The notes beneath the pieces are model-generated. The model was not told the DNA's origin. It ran no database searches and worked only from the letters and a program-made list of their open reading frames with translations. Below, piece after piece: positions 25,401 to 31,430 of a stretch of DNA of 31,430 nucleotides (position 1 is the stretch's first letter; every line of letters starts with the position of its first letter). The position numbers were made by a program, and so were the translations under genes. Source of the DNA: Plakobranchus ocellatus (lineage: Eukaryota; Mollusca; Gastropoda; Plakobranchidae); NCBI GenBank assembly GCA_019648995.1, contig BLXT01001270.1, positions 313,222 through 344,651 of the forward strand. The letters run 5' to 3'.

Positions 25401-26655
25401 TAAATGATCGCCACAGCACCACACCGAAAATGATTGGCCGAACGCTTTTCTCTATCCTTCTATATTTTCAATCTTTTCAAGGGCTTCACCCAATTCTAAA
25501 ACTTGTTCATTCTGTTTATAATCTTCCTATCTGTTTCTGTCTGCCTATGCTTCACCTTTCTTGTTCTTTGACCTGCTTTACAACCATTCAAATATATTGC
25601 TTACAAAAACAACATCCACAATAACAACAGCTAACATTAAAAAAAGTCACTGCAAGGACAGCTTTAACAAGGCATACTAAGTTTAGGATTTTGACTTCCA
25701 ATAACTGTGATGAGAGTCGTCAGTTGATCTTGACTGAGACCATGTGACATCGCCACCTGGATCAGGTTGTCCAAAGTGAGGTGAAACTGAATGTTGCCTC
25801 GCAGGCTGGTAGTCTTATCCACTGCAAAATAAAATGCCAACTATCAGTTTGTTAACTTTGTTTGGTTTTTTTTCTTCAAGATATTCAAATCACGGCAATA
25901 ATTTGCACTTACTCCACAGATGATTCAATAATTTAAAAGGCATCCAAAGAACTTTGATTAAACGCCACTACTTAAAAACAACAATTGGAAATGCACAAGA
26001 ACTGTAAAGATGAAATGACTTGAGCAGTCCAAATGTGTTAAGAGTTAATAGCCTCAAATTGTAAGACCTTTGAAATAGTTAATTTTAAATTATTCAAAAA
26101 CAGATGGAAAGCTTTTTTTTTCTCTGAATGCGTTACATGAGACAATTGGCTCACTGGAACTAGTCTCAAGACCAATCACAGCTAGAAAATTCAATGAAAT
26201 ATTGATGCATAATTTTGTTTAAAATCACTTTCGGTCATAATTTCACAAAATGCATCACGTAAATAGAACAGTTTCAACATCAAAATTTTTCCCATTCAAT
26301 GAAGGCATGTGCCTACTCATAAATCAGTAATTTGAAATCAAATCTGCCATAGCATTTGTTTATAGATGTTACAAATTATACCATACAAGAATTTGTGATT
26401 TCCGACCCACAGAAAAGATACCAGAAGTATTCACTGATATTATCTTATGATCAAATTAAAACAAACCTCTGAAGTGAAAAATACCAAAAGCTACTTTAGT
26501 ATGAAAAACATCAAACCAATCACATTCTTACAGTGTGTTAACATATGAAGAGCTTTCTCCAGCCTTTTCTCTTGCTGCTTTGTTGGTGACTCTGGTGGCT
26601 CCATACCCTGGCTGACACTCTCTTCCAATGCCTTCCCTCTTGTATAAGCACTCAT
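7279..26655 (-). CDS. CENPI: Centromere protein I (CENP-I / Mis6 family), complete 19-exon gene
   Basis: Inner-kinetochore protein of the constitutive centromere-associated network. In vertebrates it forms the CENP-H/I/K/M group at centromeric chromatin and helps CENP-A loading and microtubule attachment. Coding exons, in order of translation: 26532-26655, 25678-25821, 24727-24851, 24075-24182, 23204-23299, 22215-22304, 20127-20273, 18903-19067, 16859-16979, 16111-16190, 15148-15268, 13162-13226, 12172-12287, 11272-11491, 10487-10608, 9939-10141, 8783-8934, 7733-7774, 7279-7407. All introns are GT-AG, and the phases join into 789 codons plus TAA; human CENP-I is about 756 residues. Residues 185-199 and 230-246 resemble the human protein closely: LLTRREDVVLFRVQKLLDL here against LLTKKENVKPFRVRKLLDL recalled for human. 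The protein is mostly amphipathic helix with no signal peptide or membrane segment. A basic cluster (268-283), an acidic run (298-302) and a small duplication (519-538) fall in loops. Introns not listed separately (1, 2, 5, 9, 10, 13-15, 18) hold only AT-rich sequence with homopolymer runs. The identity is strong; exact ends of a few exons are inferred. Confidence 0.93.
7733..7774 (-). CDS. CENPI: CENP-I exon 18, residues 734-747
   Basis: A short 42-nt exon. The acceptor is TACTCTCACAG and the donor GTTTGT, phase 0 to 0. It encodes AQGTESKVHPTQIE, in the place of the variable human segment ESPEERTVNVSSI. It is supported by splice sites and phase more than by sequence; skipping it would also keep the frame. 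Confidence 0.75.
8585..8782 (+). repeat. Intron 17: CT-rich tract on the plus strand, next to the exon 17 donor
   Basis: Pyrimidine-rich on the plus strand, hence GA- and G-run-rich on the transcript, starting right after the exon 17 donor at 8782. This is opposite in strand to the CT tracts of introns 3, 4, 6 and 12. The rest of intron 17 (7775-8584) is plain AT-rich DNA. Confidence 0.7.
8783..8934 (-). CDS. CENPI: CENP-I exon 17, residues 683-733
   Basis: The acceptor is TTGCCCCCAG and the donor GTAAGG, phase 1 in and 0 out. The end of the exon, ALTVFQGPAFLGLAYKFL, matches human LNVVHHPSFLSYAVSFLL. The sense-strand sequence just after the donor is rich in G-runs. Confidence 0.9.
8935..9938 (-). 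other. Intron 16: AT-rich with a T/C-rich tract
   Basis: 9247-9298 is T- then C-rich on the plus strand (purine-rich on the transcript), with short homopolymers at 9552-9563 and 9642-9652. No open frame here resembles a protein. Confidence 0.6.
9939..10141 (-). CDS. CENPI: CENP-I exon 16, residues 615-682
   Basis: The acceptor is TTCTTGTCAG and the donor GTGAGA, phase 2 in and 1 out. Its start continues the helix that in human CENP-I ends IMHRYRKN. A polar loop follows (THGDDVGQSPGSV), then FNSVLLDVMGILWQ, matching human FNHYLTSMVGCLWT. Confidence 0.9.
10487..10608 (-). CDS. CENPI: CENP-I exon 15, residues 575-614
   Basis: The acceptor is TTTTCTTCAG and the donor GTAAGG, phase 0 in and 2 out. 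ISELYSKFSLPLICFPTRLF matches human VCDIYINYNLPLVVLFPPGIF, another strong family signature. Confidence 0.92.
11272..11491 (-). CDS. CENPI: CENP-I exon 14, residues 501-574
   Basis: The longest coding exon (220 nt). The acceptor is AATGCTCAG and the donor GTGAGC, phase 2 in and 0 out. It starts with a hydrophilic loop holding a 24-bp tandem duplication (residues 519-538), then LIIYLIKCLDTALVL and LLLQRAALEFVEK. These align with human SVSKLIHYVGWLSTTAM and LLHFILDFYEKV. Confidence 0.88.
11392..11439 (-). repeat. 24-bp tandem duplication inside CENP-I exon 14
   Basis: Two adjacent 24-bp units, 11416-11439 and 11392-11415, differ at 3 positions and encode SAREADRS and SVREADQS. A half unit (SVRD) follows at 11380-11391. 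The reading frame is kept. Confidence 0.9.
12172..12287 (-). CDS. CENPI: CENP-I exon 13, residues 463-500
   Basis: The acceptor is TTGTATGCAG and the donor GTATGG, phase 0 in and 2 out. LVSSLTKLLHNWATL matches human VLQSLKELLQNWLLW. The C-terminal half is a Ser/Ala/Thr/Lys-rich low-complexity loop, probably disordered. Confidence 0.88.
12774..12915 (-). repeat. Intron 12: GGGA/AG-rich tract on the plus strand
   Basis: It begins with GGAGGGAGGGAGGGAGAGAG and decays into AG-rich sequence. On the transcript it is CCCT/CT-rich. It lies mid-intron, away from both splice sites. Confidence 0.8.
13162..13226 (-). CDS. CENPI: CENP-I exon 12, residues 441-462
   Basis: A 65-nt exon. The acceptor is CACCCTCAG and the donor GTTGGT, phase 1 in and 0 out. 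It encodes LYFDILQPVLRLYYSSDVYLK, matching human LLFDHLAQLFFTSTIYFK. The first codon is completed by the last G of exon 11. Confidence 0.88.
14240..14440. repeat. CpG-rich foreign-looking segment in intron 11, with a hairpin
   Basis: CpG is scarce across the introns but clustered here (ACGCGT, CACGAA, TACGCA, GCGCAA, GACGG, GTCGCC, GTCGAA). 14421-14436 is a perfect 7-bp stem hairpin, GTCGCAT-TT-ATGCGAC. A TCTAGATC-type cluster sits nearby at 14091-14115. It may be a fragment of a young repeat; no family is recognised. The rest of intron 11 (13227-15147) is AT-rich. Confidence 0.45.
15148..15268 (-). CDS. CENPI: CENP-I exon 11, residues 401-440
   Basis: The acceptor is TATTCTAG and the donor a perfect GTAAGT, phase 0 in and 1 out. 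The peptide GLPVLEAFLCNYLPTWDG matches human GFYSCEAFLYKSLPLWDG. The donor at 15147 is required because only this end keeps exon 12 open. Confidence 0.9.
16111..16190 (-). CDS. CENPI: CENP-I exon 10, residues 374-400
   Basis: The acceptor is TTGTCCAG and the donor GTAAAA, phase 1 in and 0 out. It encodes a hydrophilic turn (FKKTDEESKQNEE) and the helix LLKMLLHFAQNVQ, in the place of the human FTNFLDTIIRAECFLQ helix. Confidence 0.88.
16859..16979 (-). CDS. CENPI: CENP-I exon 9, residues 334-373
   Basis: The acceptor is GTATTACAG and the donor GTGAGA, phase 0 in and 1 out. The peptide YPSQVSAVLQDSQLQLLM aligns with human LPSQMGSVLNNSLLLHYI; the following helix ends LSLWIQHLFAF. Confidence 0.9.
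17839..18050 (-). repeat. Diverged tandem duplication in intron 8
   Basis: 17839-17934 and 17935-18050 share a series of blocks in the same order: TACCTCA(A/C)ACAAAAAGG, ATTAAAAGTAC, TACCTTTTG-like, GATAAACATAAAC and TCATGAAAATGTG. The second copy has about 20 extra bases in the middle. The rest of intron 8 (16980-18902) is AT-rich with no other feature recognised. Confidence 0.8.
18903..19067 (-). CDS. CENPI: CENP-I exon 8, residues 279-333
   Basis: The acceptor is TTTTTTCCAG and the donor GTCTGT, phase 0 to 0. It opens AKRQKLIVPDV, at the position of the KRKWNS...IPV segment of human CENP-I, followed by an acidic run (EVEEEED) and a His/Thr-rich loop. It then re-enters the conserved helical region at FTSFLENLDKIE. 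Confidence 0.88.
19068..20126 (-). repeat. Intron 7: AT-rich, with an A10/T14 foldback run
   Basis: 19832-19855 is a run of A directly followed by a run of T. The remainder is AT-rich, with no coding potential that I can support. Confidence 0.6.
20127..20273 (-). CDS. CENPI: CENP-I exon 7, residues 230-278
   Basis: The acceptor is CACATAG and the donor a perfect GTAAGT, phase 0 to 0. It starts with VFFKNHDSTWRATIEAV (human IYFKNSENLWKTALLAV), then leaves the conserved core and becomes highly charged, ending in EKRRERVQRRR. A GT two bases earlier would also be a donor but would break the frame. Confidence 0.9.
20376..20399 (+). repeat. Left arm of intron 6 inverted repeat
   Basis: GATATGTGTGG-T-TGCACAGGAAAA. 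Its reverse complement occurs at 21798-21821 with a single mismatch. Confidence 0.9.
21798..21821 (-). repeat. Right arm of intron 6 inverted repeat
   Basis: Read on the minus strand it is GATATGTGTGG-C-TGCACAGGAAAA, 23 of 24 bases identical to the left arm at 20376-20399. The two arms could be the termini of a non-autonomous DNA transposon or two separate repeat copies in opposite orientation. Confidence 0.9.
22215..22304 (-). CDS. CENPI: CENP-I exon 6, residues 200-229
   Basis: The acceptor is CACCACAG, phase 0 to 0. The donor GTGGAA is a weak match to consensus, chosen because it is the in-frame GT that joins correctly to the FFKN motif of exon 7. The peptide includes LLMIYKVYCPHLVTIRL, matching human LLSLYKFFAPALISVSL. 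Confidence 0.87.
23204..23299 (-). CDS. CENPI: CENP-I exon 5, residues 168-199
   Basis: The acceptor is AATTTCAG and the donor GTTGAT, phase 0 to 0. It begins LPHACQLLFLL and continues with the most conserved motif in the protein, ending FRVQKLLDL. This exon and exon 4 carried the initial recognition of the family. Confidence 0.93.
23300..24074 (-). repeat. Intron 4: AG-rich tracts (plus strand)
   Basis: 23786-23829 and 23881-23900 are AG/GA-rich on the plus strand (pyrimidine-rich on the transcript), separated by a T run at 23830-23844. Nothing else is seen beyond AT-rich sequence. Confidence 0.75.
24075..24182 (-). CDS. CENPI: CENP-I exon 4, residues 132-167
   Basis: The acceptor is TGATACAG and the donor GTGAGT, phase 0 to 0. 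It encodes LLLRWVLLVFDHLDGYDRL and LYGLVFSF. The human counterpart has LFYRWLVAMFDFIDRKEQI and LYGFFF. The sense-strand sequence just upstream of the acceptor is an unusually long CT tract. Confidence 0.92.
24183..24726 (-). repeat. Intron 3: long CT (sense) / AG (plus) microsatellite and a 22-bp palindrome
   Basis: 24186-24356 is an imperfect AG-rich tract on the plus strand, CT-rich on the transcript, ending directly at the exon 4 acceptor, so it is an enlarged polypyrimidine tract. 24406-24427 is a perfect palindrome (half-site GAATCAAATTT). The rest is unremarkable AT-rich DNA. Confidence 0.85.
24727..24851 (-). CDS. CENPI: CENP-I exon 3, residues 90-131
   Basis: The acceptor is TTTTTCAG and the donor GTGAGT, phase 1 in and 0 out. 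The peptide RCKLVKCLIPSYKVPQAAVV corresponds to the human segment around RILKCMIPATVISEDSVV, a family signature at the end of the first helical pair. Confidence 0.9.
25678..25821 (-). CDS. CENPI: CENP-I exon 2, residues 42-89
   Basis: The acceptor is TTTTGCAG and the donor GTATGC, phase 1 in and 1 out. It encodes the first conserved helices, including LIQVAMSHGLSQDQLTTLI. The matching human segment, from memory, has the same pattern of a helix, a G-L turn and a second helix (VAWKNGLASEEIDILL). Confidence 0.85.
26532..26655 (-). CDS. CENPI: CENP-I exon 1 (coding), residues 1-41
   Basis: The start codon at 26655-26653 has A at -3. It is the first Met in the frame that splices correctly into exon 2. 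The sequence is hydrophilic (motif EPPESPTKQQEKRLEKAL), as expected for the variable N-terminus before the helical domain. The donor is GTAAGA at 26531-26526, leaving phase 1. An AG at 26674-26673 could be the acceptor of this exon, so 26656-26672 would be 5' UTR. Confidence 0.8.
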
Positions 26656-26811
26656 TATAGATATTTAAAGATCTATTTTTAAATAAAAAGGACAAATAAA
26701 TGCTTTATTTCCCAGTTGATAATGCAGAACAATCTTGATTGGCCAAGTAATGAATAATTTCAACAGTTTTAAACAATATGGTATGTAACTTTAAAAACTG
26801 GTTGGACTTAC

Positions 26812-26836
26812 CGAGACTGGATTTGGAGGTGGCACG
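26812..26836 (-). other. CENPI: Possible non-coding 5' exon of CENP-I (donor end)
   Basis: On the minus strand a strong donor (CTCG|GTAAGT) falls at 26811, 156 nt upstream of the start codon, and an acceptor-like AG lies at 26674-26673. A 5' UTR intron of about 137 nt would fit. The exon's upstream limit is not visible; a long pyrimidine run begins at 26838. Confidence 0.35.
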
Positions 26837-26985
26837 CAAAAAAAAAAAAAAAGAAAAAAAAAGAATTATTTGTATTTGAAATGTGCAGGTCATAATAATA
26901 CAATAAGATTAAAAATAAAAACATCGCAACTATCGTATCAACATCTTTTTTTTTTAATTAAGTTTTGCTTTTCAATTTTACTCAC

Positions 26986-27030
26986 ATGAAGTAGAATAGT
27001 TGATGGCGCACTCCTAAAGTGCTGACATAG
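26986..27030 (-). other. Second possible 5' UTR exon donor
   Basis: CTTCAT|GTGAGT on the minus strand, donor at 26985, is a good splice donor in a segment with no useful open frame (its ATG meets a stop after three codons). It could end an alternative first exon of CENP-I. The upstream limit is a guess. Confidence 0.2.
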
Positions 27031-27422
27031 TGTGGCAGTATGATTTTTTAATGCTGTTTCTCTCCCACTTTGATTTCAATGACAGAAGTTTTTTTTTGCT
27101 CAAAATGATGGCCTTCTTTTCCCTTGTTTGCTCAGCTGCTCACATTGCACTCACCCCAACAAAATTGTCTGTGAAATTGACAGAAAAGTATTTAAGTTGG
27201 ATAGAAAACATAAGGCTTATGTAACAAAAACTAGACTTAGGGTTTGTTTATTGAACGCACGTCAACTCGAGAGTTCTGGAAAGAACCAGTTTAGGGGAGT
27301 TAATTTATGCAAAGCGAAGGAGAATTCATTACGTAAACGAGTGTGACTCATGTTCTATTTTTAGCCTATGGATTTCCCCAATGTCTTTTTAAAGACTGCT
27401 TTTTGTTATTTTAGGATTAGGA

Positions 27423-27882
27423 TGTAACGTTCTAGATCAACAGTTTGGAACATTCTATGCTTGCATTGTGGGATAGGTTTCCAGAAATTTGTAGAGTTTT
27501 CTTTGAAAAAAAGTATAAATACCGGGAGAAGATTGGTGAAAGTATCACACAGACTGAGACTGAGACACAGAGATATACCAGTATAACACAGAGATCACAC
27601 AGAGAAGACACAGAGTAGGCAGAAAGTTCATAGAGAGAGTACTCAGAGTTTTTAGAGATCACAGAGATTATAGAGATTGCAGTAAGATCATTGTATAGCG
27701 ATTACGCAGATGTTTTTAGAGCTAGATCTAGTTTTTTTACCGACGGCTTATGTGAATATTGCTTGATTTAATTTCTTGCTGTTGAGTTAAATAAACTCAG
27801 TTTTTTTACGTTTTCACACAGTCTCCAGAGTTCCATTATTTCAGCTAGGTCTATATAGATCTAAAGAACTCAACGTCCTACA
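27423..27882 (+). mobile_element. LTR-like element, probable solo or partial LTR of a Ty3-type retrotransposon
   Basis: A 460-bp unit with inverted TGTA...TACA ends. It has a TATA box (TATAAAT, 27514-27520), a stretch of degenerate ACACAGAGA repeats and a poly(A) signal AATAAA (27790-27795) in the order expected of an LTR (U3, R, U5). A start of TGTAAC is common in Ty3/gypsy LTRs. A purine-containing AGGATTAGGA precedes it, like a weak polypurine tract. I see no second copy, no clear primer-binding site after it and no matching target-site duplication, so it may be a solo or old LTR. Confidence 0.45.
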
Positions 27883-28700
27883 TCAGAGGTATTATCAACC
27901 TTTTATTTCTGGTGTATCGTGACAGCTTAAAATGCATAGACAGAATGAAGCTGCATTTTTATTCAGTTCCAGGGAATTTTCGTTTACAATTCTAATAAAA
28001 AATGTATTAAACTCTACTTGAATTAAGGTTGGCAATTGCCCTCTGAATCTGCACCGCAATGGAAATTTTAAAACAAAATAATCAACAACATATAATTTAA
28101 TAACATTGAGAATATATTGCTTTAATAAACTTCCTTCTAGAGTACTTTGAGTCTTGATTTTTGCTTAAATTTCTTAGTCAATTATAAGAGCTGGAGATGT
28201 GTATCATTATCAGTATGCCCTCTTTTTTTTTTCTTTCGATTTAGGTACAGTTATAAAATGTTTTTACAAAGCTTGGTCATATTTTAAGAAGATGAACACC
28301 AATAATCAACCTAGATTCAAATACATACCTGCTATTTATAAATTATCTTGATATATAACCATAACTTTAAATGAAAAGACCTGAATAACTAAGTGAGCTA
28401 CAGAACTGCTATGCACATCACCGCTTGTGGAAGGCTTTTTCAATTTCAAATGGTTCAACTTTTGTTATACATAAATTAAAATCTAAAAAGAAAAGAGGGA
28501 GTTCACAATTTTCAGGGCCTTTCTGTATATTTGTAAGGCCTATGTTGTTAACTTTTCAAGGATTTTCTAAGTCTGAAAATATCAAAATATGTTAGGTTTC
28601 CTGGAAGTCCAGGTTTTCACAAATTTCCTGTCTCATTTTTTAAGATAACTGATAAATAATACAGATTTCACGATATGGTCTTGCATTCAGATCTCGGTAC
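27883..28700. other. AT-rich intergenic sequence, nothing recognised
   Basis: No open frame, RNA gene or repeat family that I can support in this stretch downstream of the LTR-like element. Confidence 0.4.
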
Positions 28701-28724
28701 TTGAGGAAGCAGCCTCTACGTGTG

Positions 28725-31090
28725 TTAGATCTTGATGTAGACCTAGATCTAGAGGACTATTATCAACTATGATGCATTGTTTGGTGAATTTTATTTTTGG
28801 ATGACTGTCAAGTATCATACAAATTGTACTTTATTCAATTTTTAGTTGGAAAAATTTTTGTTATGTTTGAGGTTCAAGTCTAGAATGATCTTTAGTTTTA
28901 CAGCAAAACTAATTTATAAAAAAGCCTGTTTTGTTGACATTTCTGATATTTCAACAAGTAGGCCTAAATATCATTTTCACAAATCTCAACAAATAGGGTG
29001 TTAACCTTGTAATCAATAAAAACAAAATTAAAAAAAAAAAAGAAGAAAAATTTCATGCGGTTAGGCCCACTAGAAATCGTGATCTTTAAAAGGCAAAACA
29101 AATGTTCTAAGAAAACAATAGAATCTAGATCTAAATAAGGGCTTTTATTGCCGCAGCAGAGCATGCTGCACTATGTCACATCCCTGTTTTGAAAGTTCAG
29201 ATTTGGAATCTAGATATAGACTCTACATTTAGATCTAATGAGTAAGAATTTATAAGGCAGTTTAGGATAGATATGAGATATATTGCCAAAAGGTGGATGG
29301 TGCTGAATGCGTCAAAAAAGGGAGCAAATAGTGATAAAGTGAATAAAAATAAAATGTTGTGTTTGGTATTAAATTATTTGTCTTATAAGTTATAATAAAG
29401 ATACATATGATAAAACCAAGTGCTTGTCTTGTATGTGCAATTAAAAAAAAAAAAGTGTTGGTTGACAGGCCCGTATTATTGGCCATGAAAATGGACACTT
29501 TGGGCTTGGTTCAAACCAAGTATGGCAACATGAAACCTGTGCAAAGTTTCCACAGAAGATTATGTTTTTTATAAAACAGAAAGAAATAGATGTCAAACAT
29601 TTCTGATAATTTCATGTTCAGATGGCTGAATGAGATTTACAGGTCTTGTCTGTTTAAGTTGGAAATGTCGGTTGTGATGCATAATATCCGTTTTAAGTCA
29701 AATCTTTAATTCTAGATGTAGGCCTAATGACTAAAACCCTGGAAGATGTGAAATTAAGAGCTGTCATATTATTCCTCTATGAAAAGATTTTCATAACGGA
29801 ATAGGCATAACAAAGCCTATTAGACTGGATTCTTCAAGTCAGATTTTTTATTTGATGTGATCCGAGTTAATGTCCAATCGTCACAACCGACAATCATTGT
29901 GATTCACAAAAATCAACTTTTGTGTTGGCGTTTTTCTTATTTCTCGTGATTCAACATTCCCATTGTGATAACTTAACAAGAGATCTCTTTTCCAAAATGG
30001 CGAACATGGGAATATGCGGTTAGTCTGAAAGTTACGGTTCATCACATTTGACAGTGTTTACAGCTATTTAAAGTTATTTTCAATAAAATTCCATTCGTCA
30101 TGGCCCCGTTTTAATAAGATAGGCCTACATATCACCATAAATCGCCATAAATGATTGAATTGGCCATTGTTATGATTGAAACGAATAGATCTAATCTAAA
30201 TCAATCATCGCGGACATTAAAAACCTTCCCAACCAACGAACTCAAATCATGTCCAAAGCAACAATTGACAAAGATTGCAGTAAATTATTTTTATCAGTGC
30301 TGATTTTAAAAAGAAGAGAACAGTTTTTATTATCTTTGAGAAGTTTAATTAATTTTTTCTAGATGCTTATATTCAAATAGCAAAGAATTTTTGTTACAAT
30401 GCATCAAGCCTGTCTCATGCCTTTTCATCACAGCAATGTTGCTTATTGCACACTTTTGCTGTAACTGTACTGGTGCTCAATGCTTTTTTCATTTAGCCGT
30501 TTCTGAATGAAATCAATACAATATGCTTTTTAAACCATTTTTTTTTTTGAGGTGTCATTCTGTATAGATTTGTGATGATCTTGTCTCTGTCAGTGTCAAA
30601 TGTGATGCCGGACATAAAAGACTAGATCTAGATCTAGATCTAATCTAGACTCTATCTCAATTTCATAAACACAGAGGATTTTTTCTTCTAAATGAAAATA
30701 TTAGACGAGGTTGGTATATCTTGGCTTAATTGATTGCCATTATGGTTAGGAGGCAACAGAAACTGATGGTTTTTTTTTTTAATTTTCATGTCTGCCTATC
30801 TTCTTATTGTCAGAATCAAATAGAAGGATTGTTCAGCTACTGAAATATATAAGCCATAACATTTATCATAGAACTTTAATTTTTTTACAAATTGTCCCAC
30901 TTTTCAAGCTCACCTTTTGTCAACGGCTCATACAGATTTAGACTTAGATATCTAGATCTAGATCTAGATTAGATCTAGATTAGGGACTACTCTAGCTTAC
31001 TTTTGATTCGTGATAAAAATCCATACAACTAGTCTAGATATCTAGATCTACAAACTGTTCAAAAACAAAATTTAGATCCAATCTAGAAAT
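28725..31090. repeat. Clusters of TCTAGATC-type palindromic repeats
   Basis: Short arrays built from AGATCT and TCTAGA occur at 28725-28755, 29111-29125, 29208-29236, 30187-30200, 30621-30650, 30938-30984, 31029-31050 and 31071-31088. Those at 30938 and 31029 share the run TAGATATCTAGATCTA. Similar pieces are also at 14091-14115, 21257-21271, 21361-21386 and 27721-27732. Sequence between the clusters is AT-rich and otherwise featureless. Confidence 0.75.
29997..30018 (+). other. Possible first coding exon of a divergent plus-strand gene
   Basis: AAAATGGCGAAC is a good start context and YY1-like. The frame MANMGIC runs seven codons plus one base to a donor-like GTTAGT at 30019. An acceptor-like TTTCCTCAG ends at 31414, and the bases after it are open in the matching phase. 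The evidence is only motif-level. Confidence 0.15.
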
Positions 31091-31215
31091 CCATCCATCC
31101 CATTCATCCAGATAATTATGTACGGCGATCTATCTATCGACATCACTTTCAATATGACAGGAAAAAAAACTGAAGTTCAGAGAATGAATTCTGCAACCGT
31201 TTTGAAATGAAACTA

Positions 31216-31241
31216 GCCGCCATGACCAGCGTATTTCCGGT
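31216..31241 (-). promoter_or_regulatory. Promoter-like ETS and YY1-type motifs with a possible start codon
   Basis: On the minus strand ACCGGAAAT (31241-31233, ETS-type) is followed by ATGGCGGC (31223-31216, like the YY1 element or a start codon in good context, G at -3 and +4). The frame from 31223 reads MAASFISKRLQNSF and stops after 24 codons unless spliced. It could be the promoter and first exon of a minus-strand gene, or a distal first exon of CENP-I. Confidence 0.3.
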
Positions 31242-31430
31242 TTGGTAATGGTACATTTTTGCTACGGTCGATTATTCCCCTTTGATTTTGCGAAAATTTT
31301 AGTTTGAATAAGCAATCAATGTTGACGAATCAATCAGTGCAATTATAAATATAATTATACTTATCCGGTGTTAATTTTCTATCTTGTCTGAGTTTTTTAT
31401 ATGGATTTCCTCAGATGCCTTGACCGGGCA

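Noticed and set aside
28870..28885. GGTTCAAGTCT, like a tRNA or SINE B box
   Set aside because: No matching A box or cloverleaf is visible upstream, and no poly(A) tail or SINE body follows.
1..31430. Search for bacterial, phage, CRISPR or toxin-antitoxin type systems
   Set aside because: No long uninterrupted genes, ribosome-binding sites or regular direct repeats; everything coding is spliced and animal-like.

Overview
The window looks like AT-rich nuclear DNA of an animal, probably a gastropod mollusc. It has long introns with GT-AG sites, poly(A)/poly(T) tracts, AG/CT microsatellites and many TCTAGATC-type and TAGGCCTA motifs. The mollusc assignment is inferred from these motifs, not proven. 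There is no operon, ribosome-binding site, CRISPR array or other prokaryotic feature.

The main content is one gene on the minus strand, running from a start codon at 26655 to a stop at 7279. I assembled 19 coding exons by matching splice sites, reading phase and protein similarity. All phases agree and give an open frame of 2370 nt (789 residues plus stop). The product is recognisable as centromere protein I (CENP-I, Mis6 family), a subunit of the inner-kinetochore CCAN complex (CENP-H/I/K/M group). Similarity to vertebrate CENP-I, judged from memory, runs in order from the first helices to the C-terminus. The gene appears intact.

Region by region: 1-7100 has no convincing coding exon. Its plus strand is T-rich, while the CENP-I gene is T-rich on its own (minus) strand, so this part may be the 3' UTR or last intron of a convergent plus-strand gene. 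7279-26655 is CENP-I, with repeats in its introns: CT-rich (on the sense strand) microsatellites, a 24-bp inverted repeat about 1.4 kb apart, a diverged tandem duplication and a CpG-rich foreign-looking segment. 26672-27030 holds possible non-coding 5' exon donors. 27423-27882 looks like a retrotransposon LTR (TGTA...TACA ends, TATA box, AATAAA). 27883-31430 is intergenic-like, with dense TCTAGATC clusters and two promoter-like motifs near 29.99 and 31.22 kb.

I did not find an undescribed system. The points most worth checking are the lineage-specific features of the CENP-I protein (an 8-residue duplication, and an acidic/basic linker), the LTR-like element, the inverted repeat and the 5' end of the gene.
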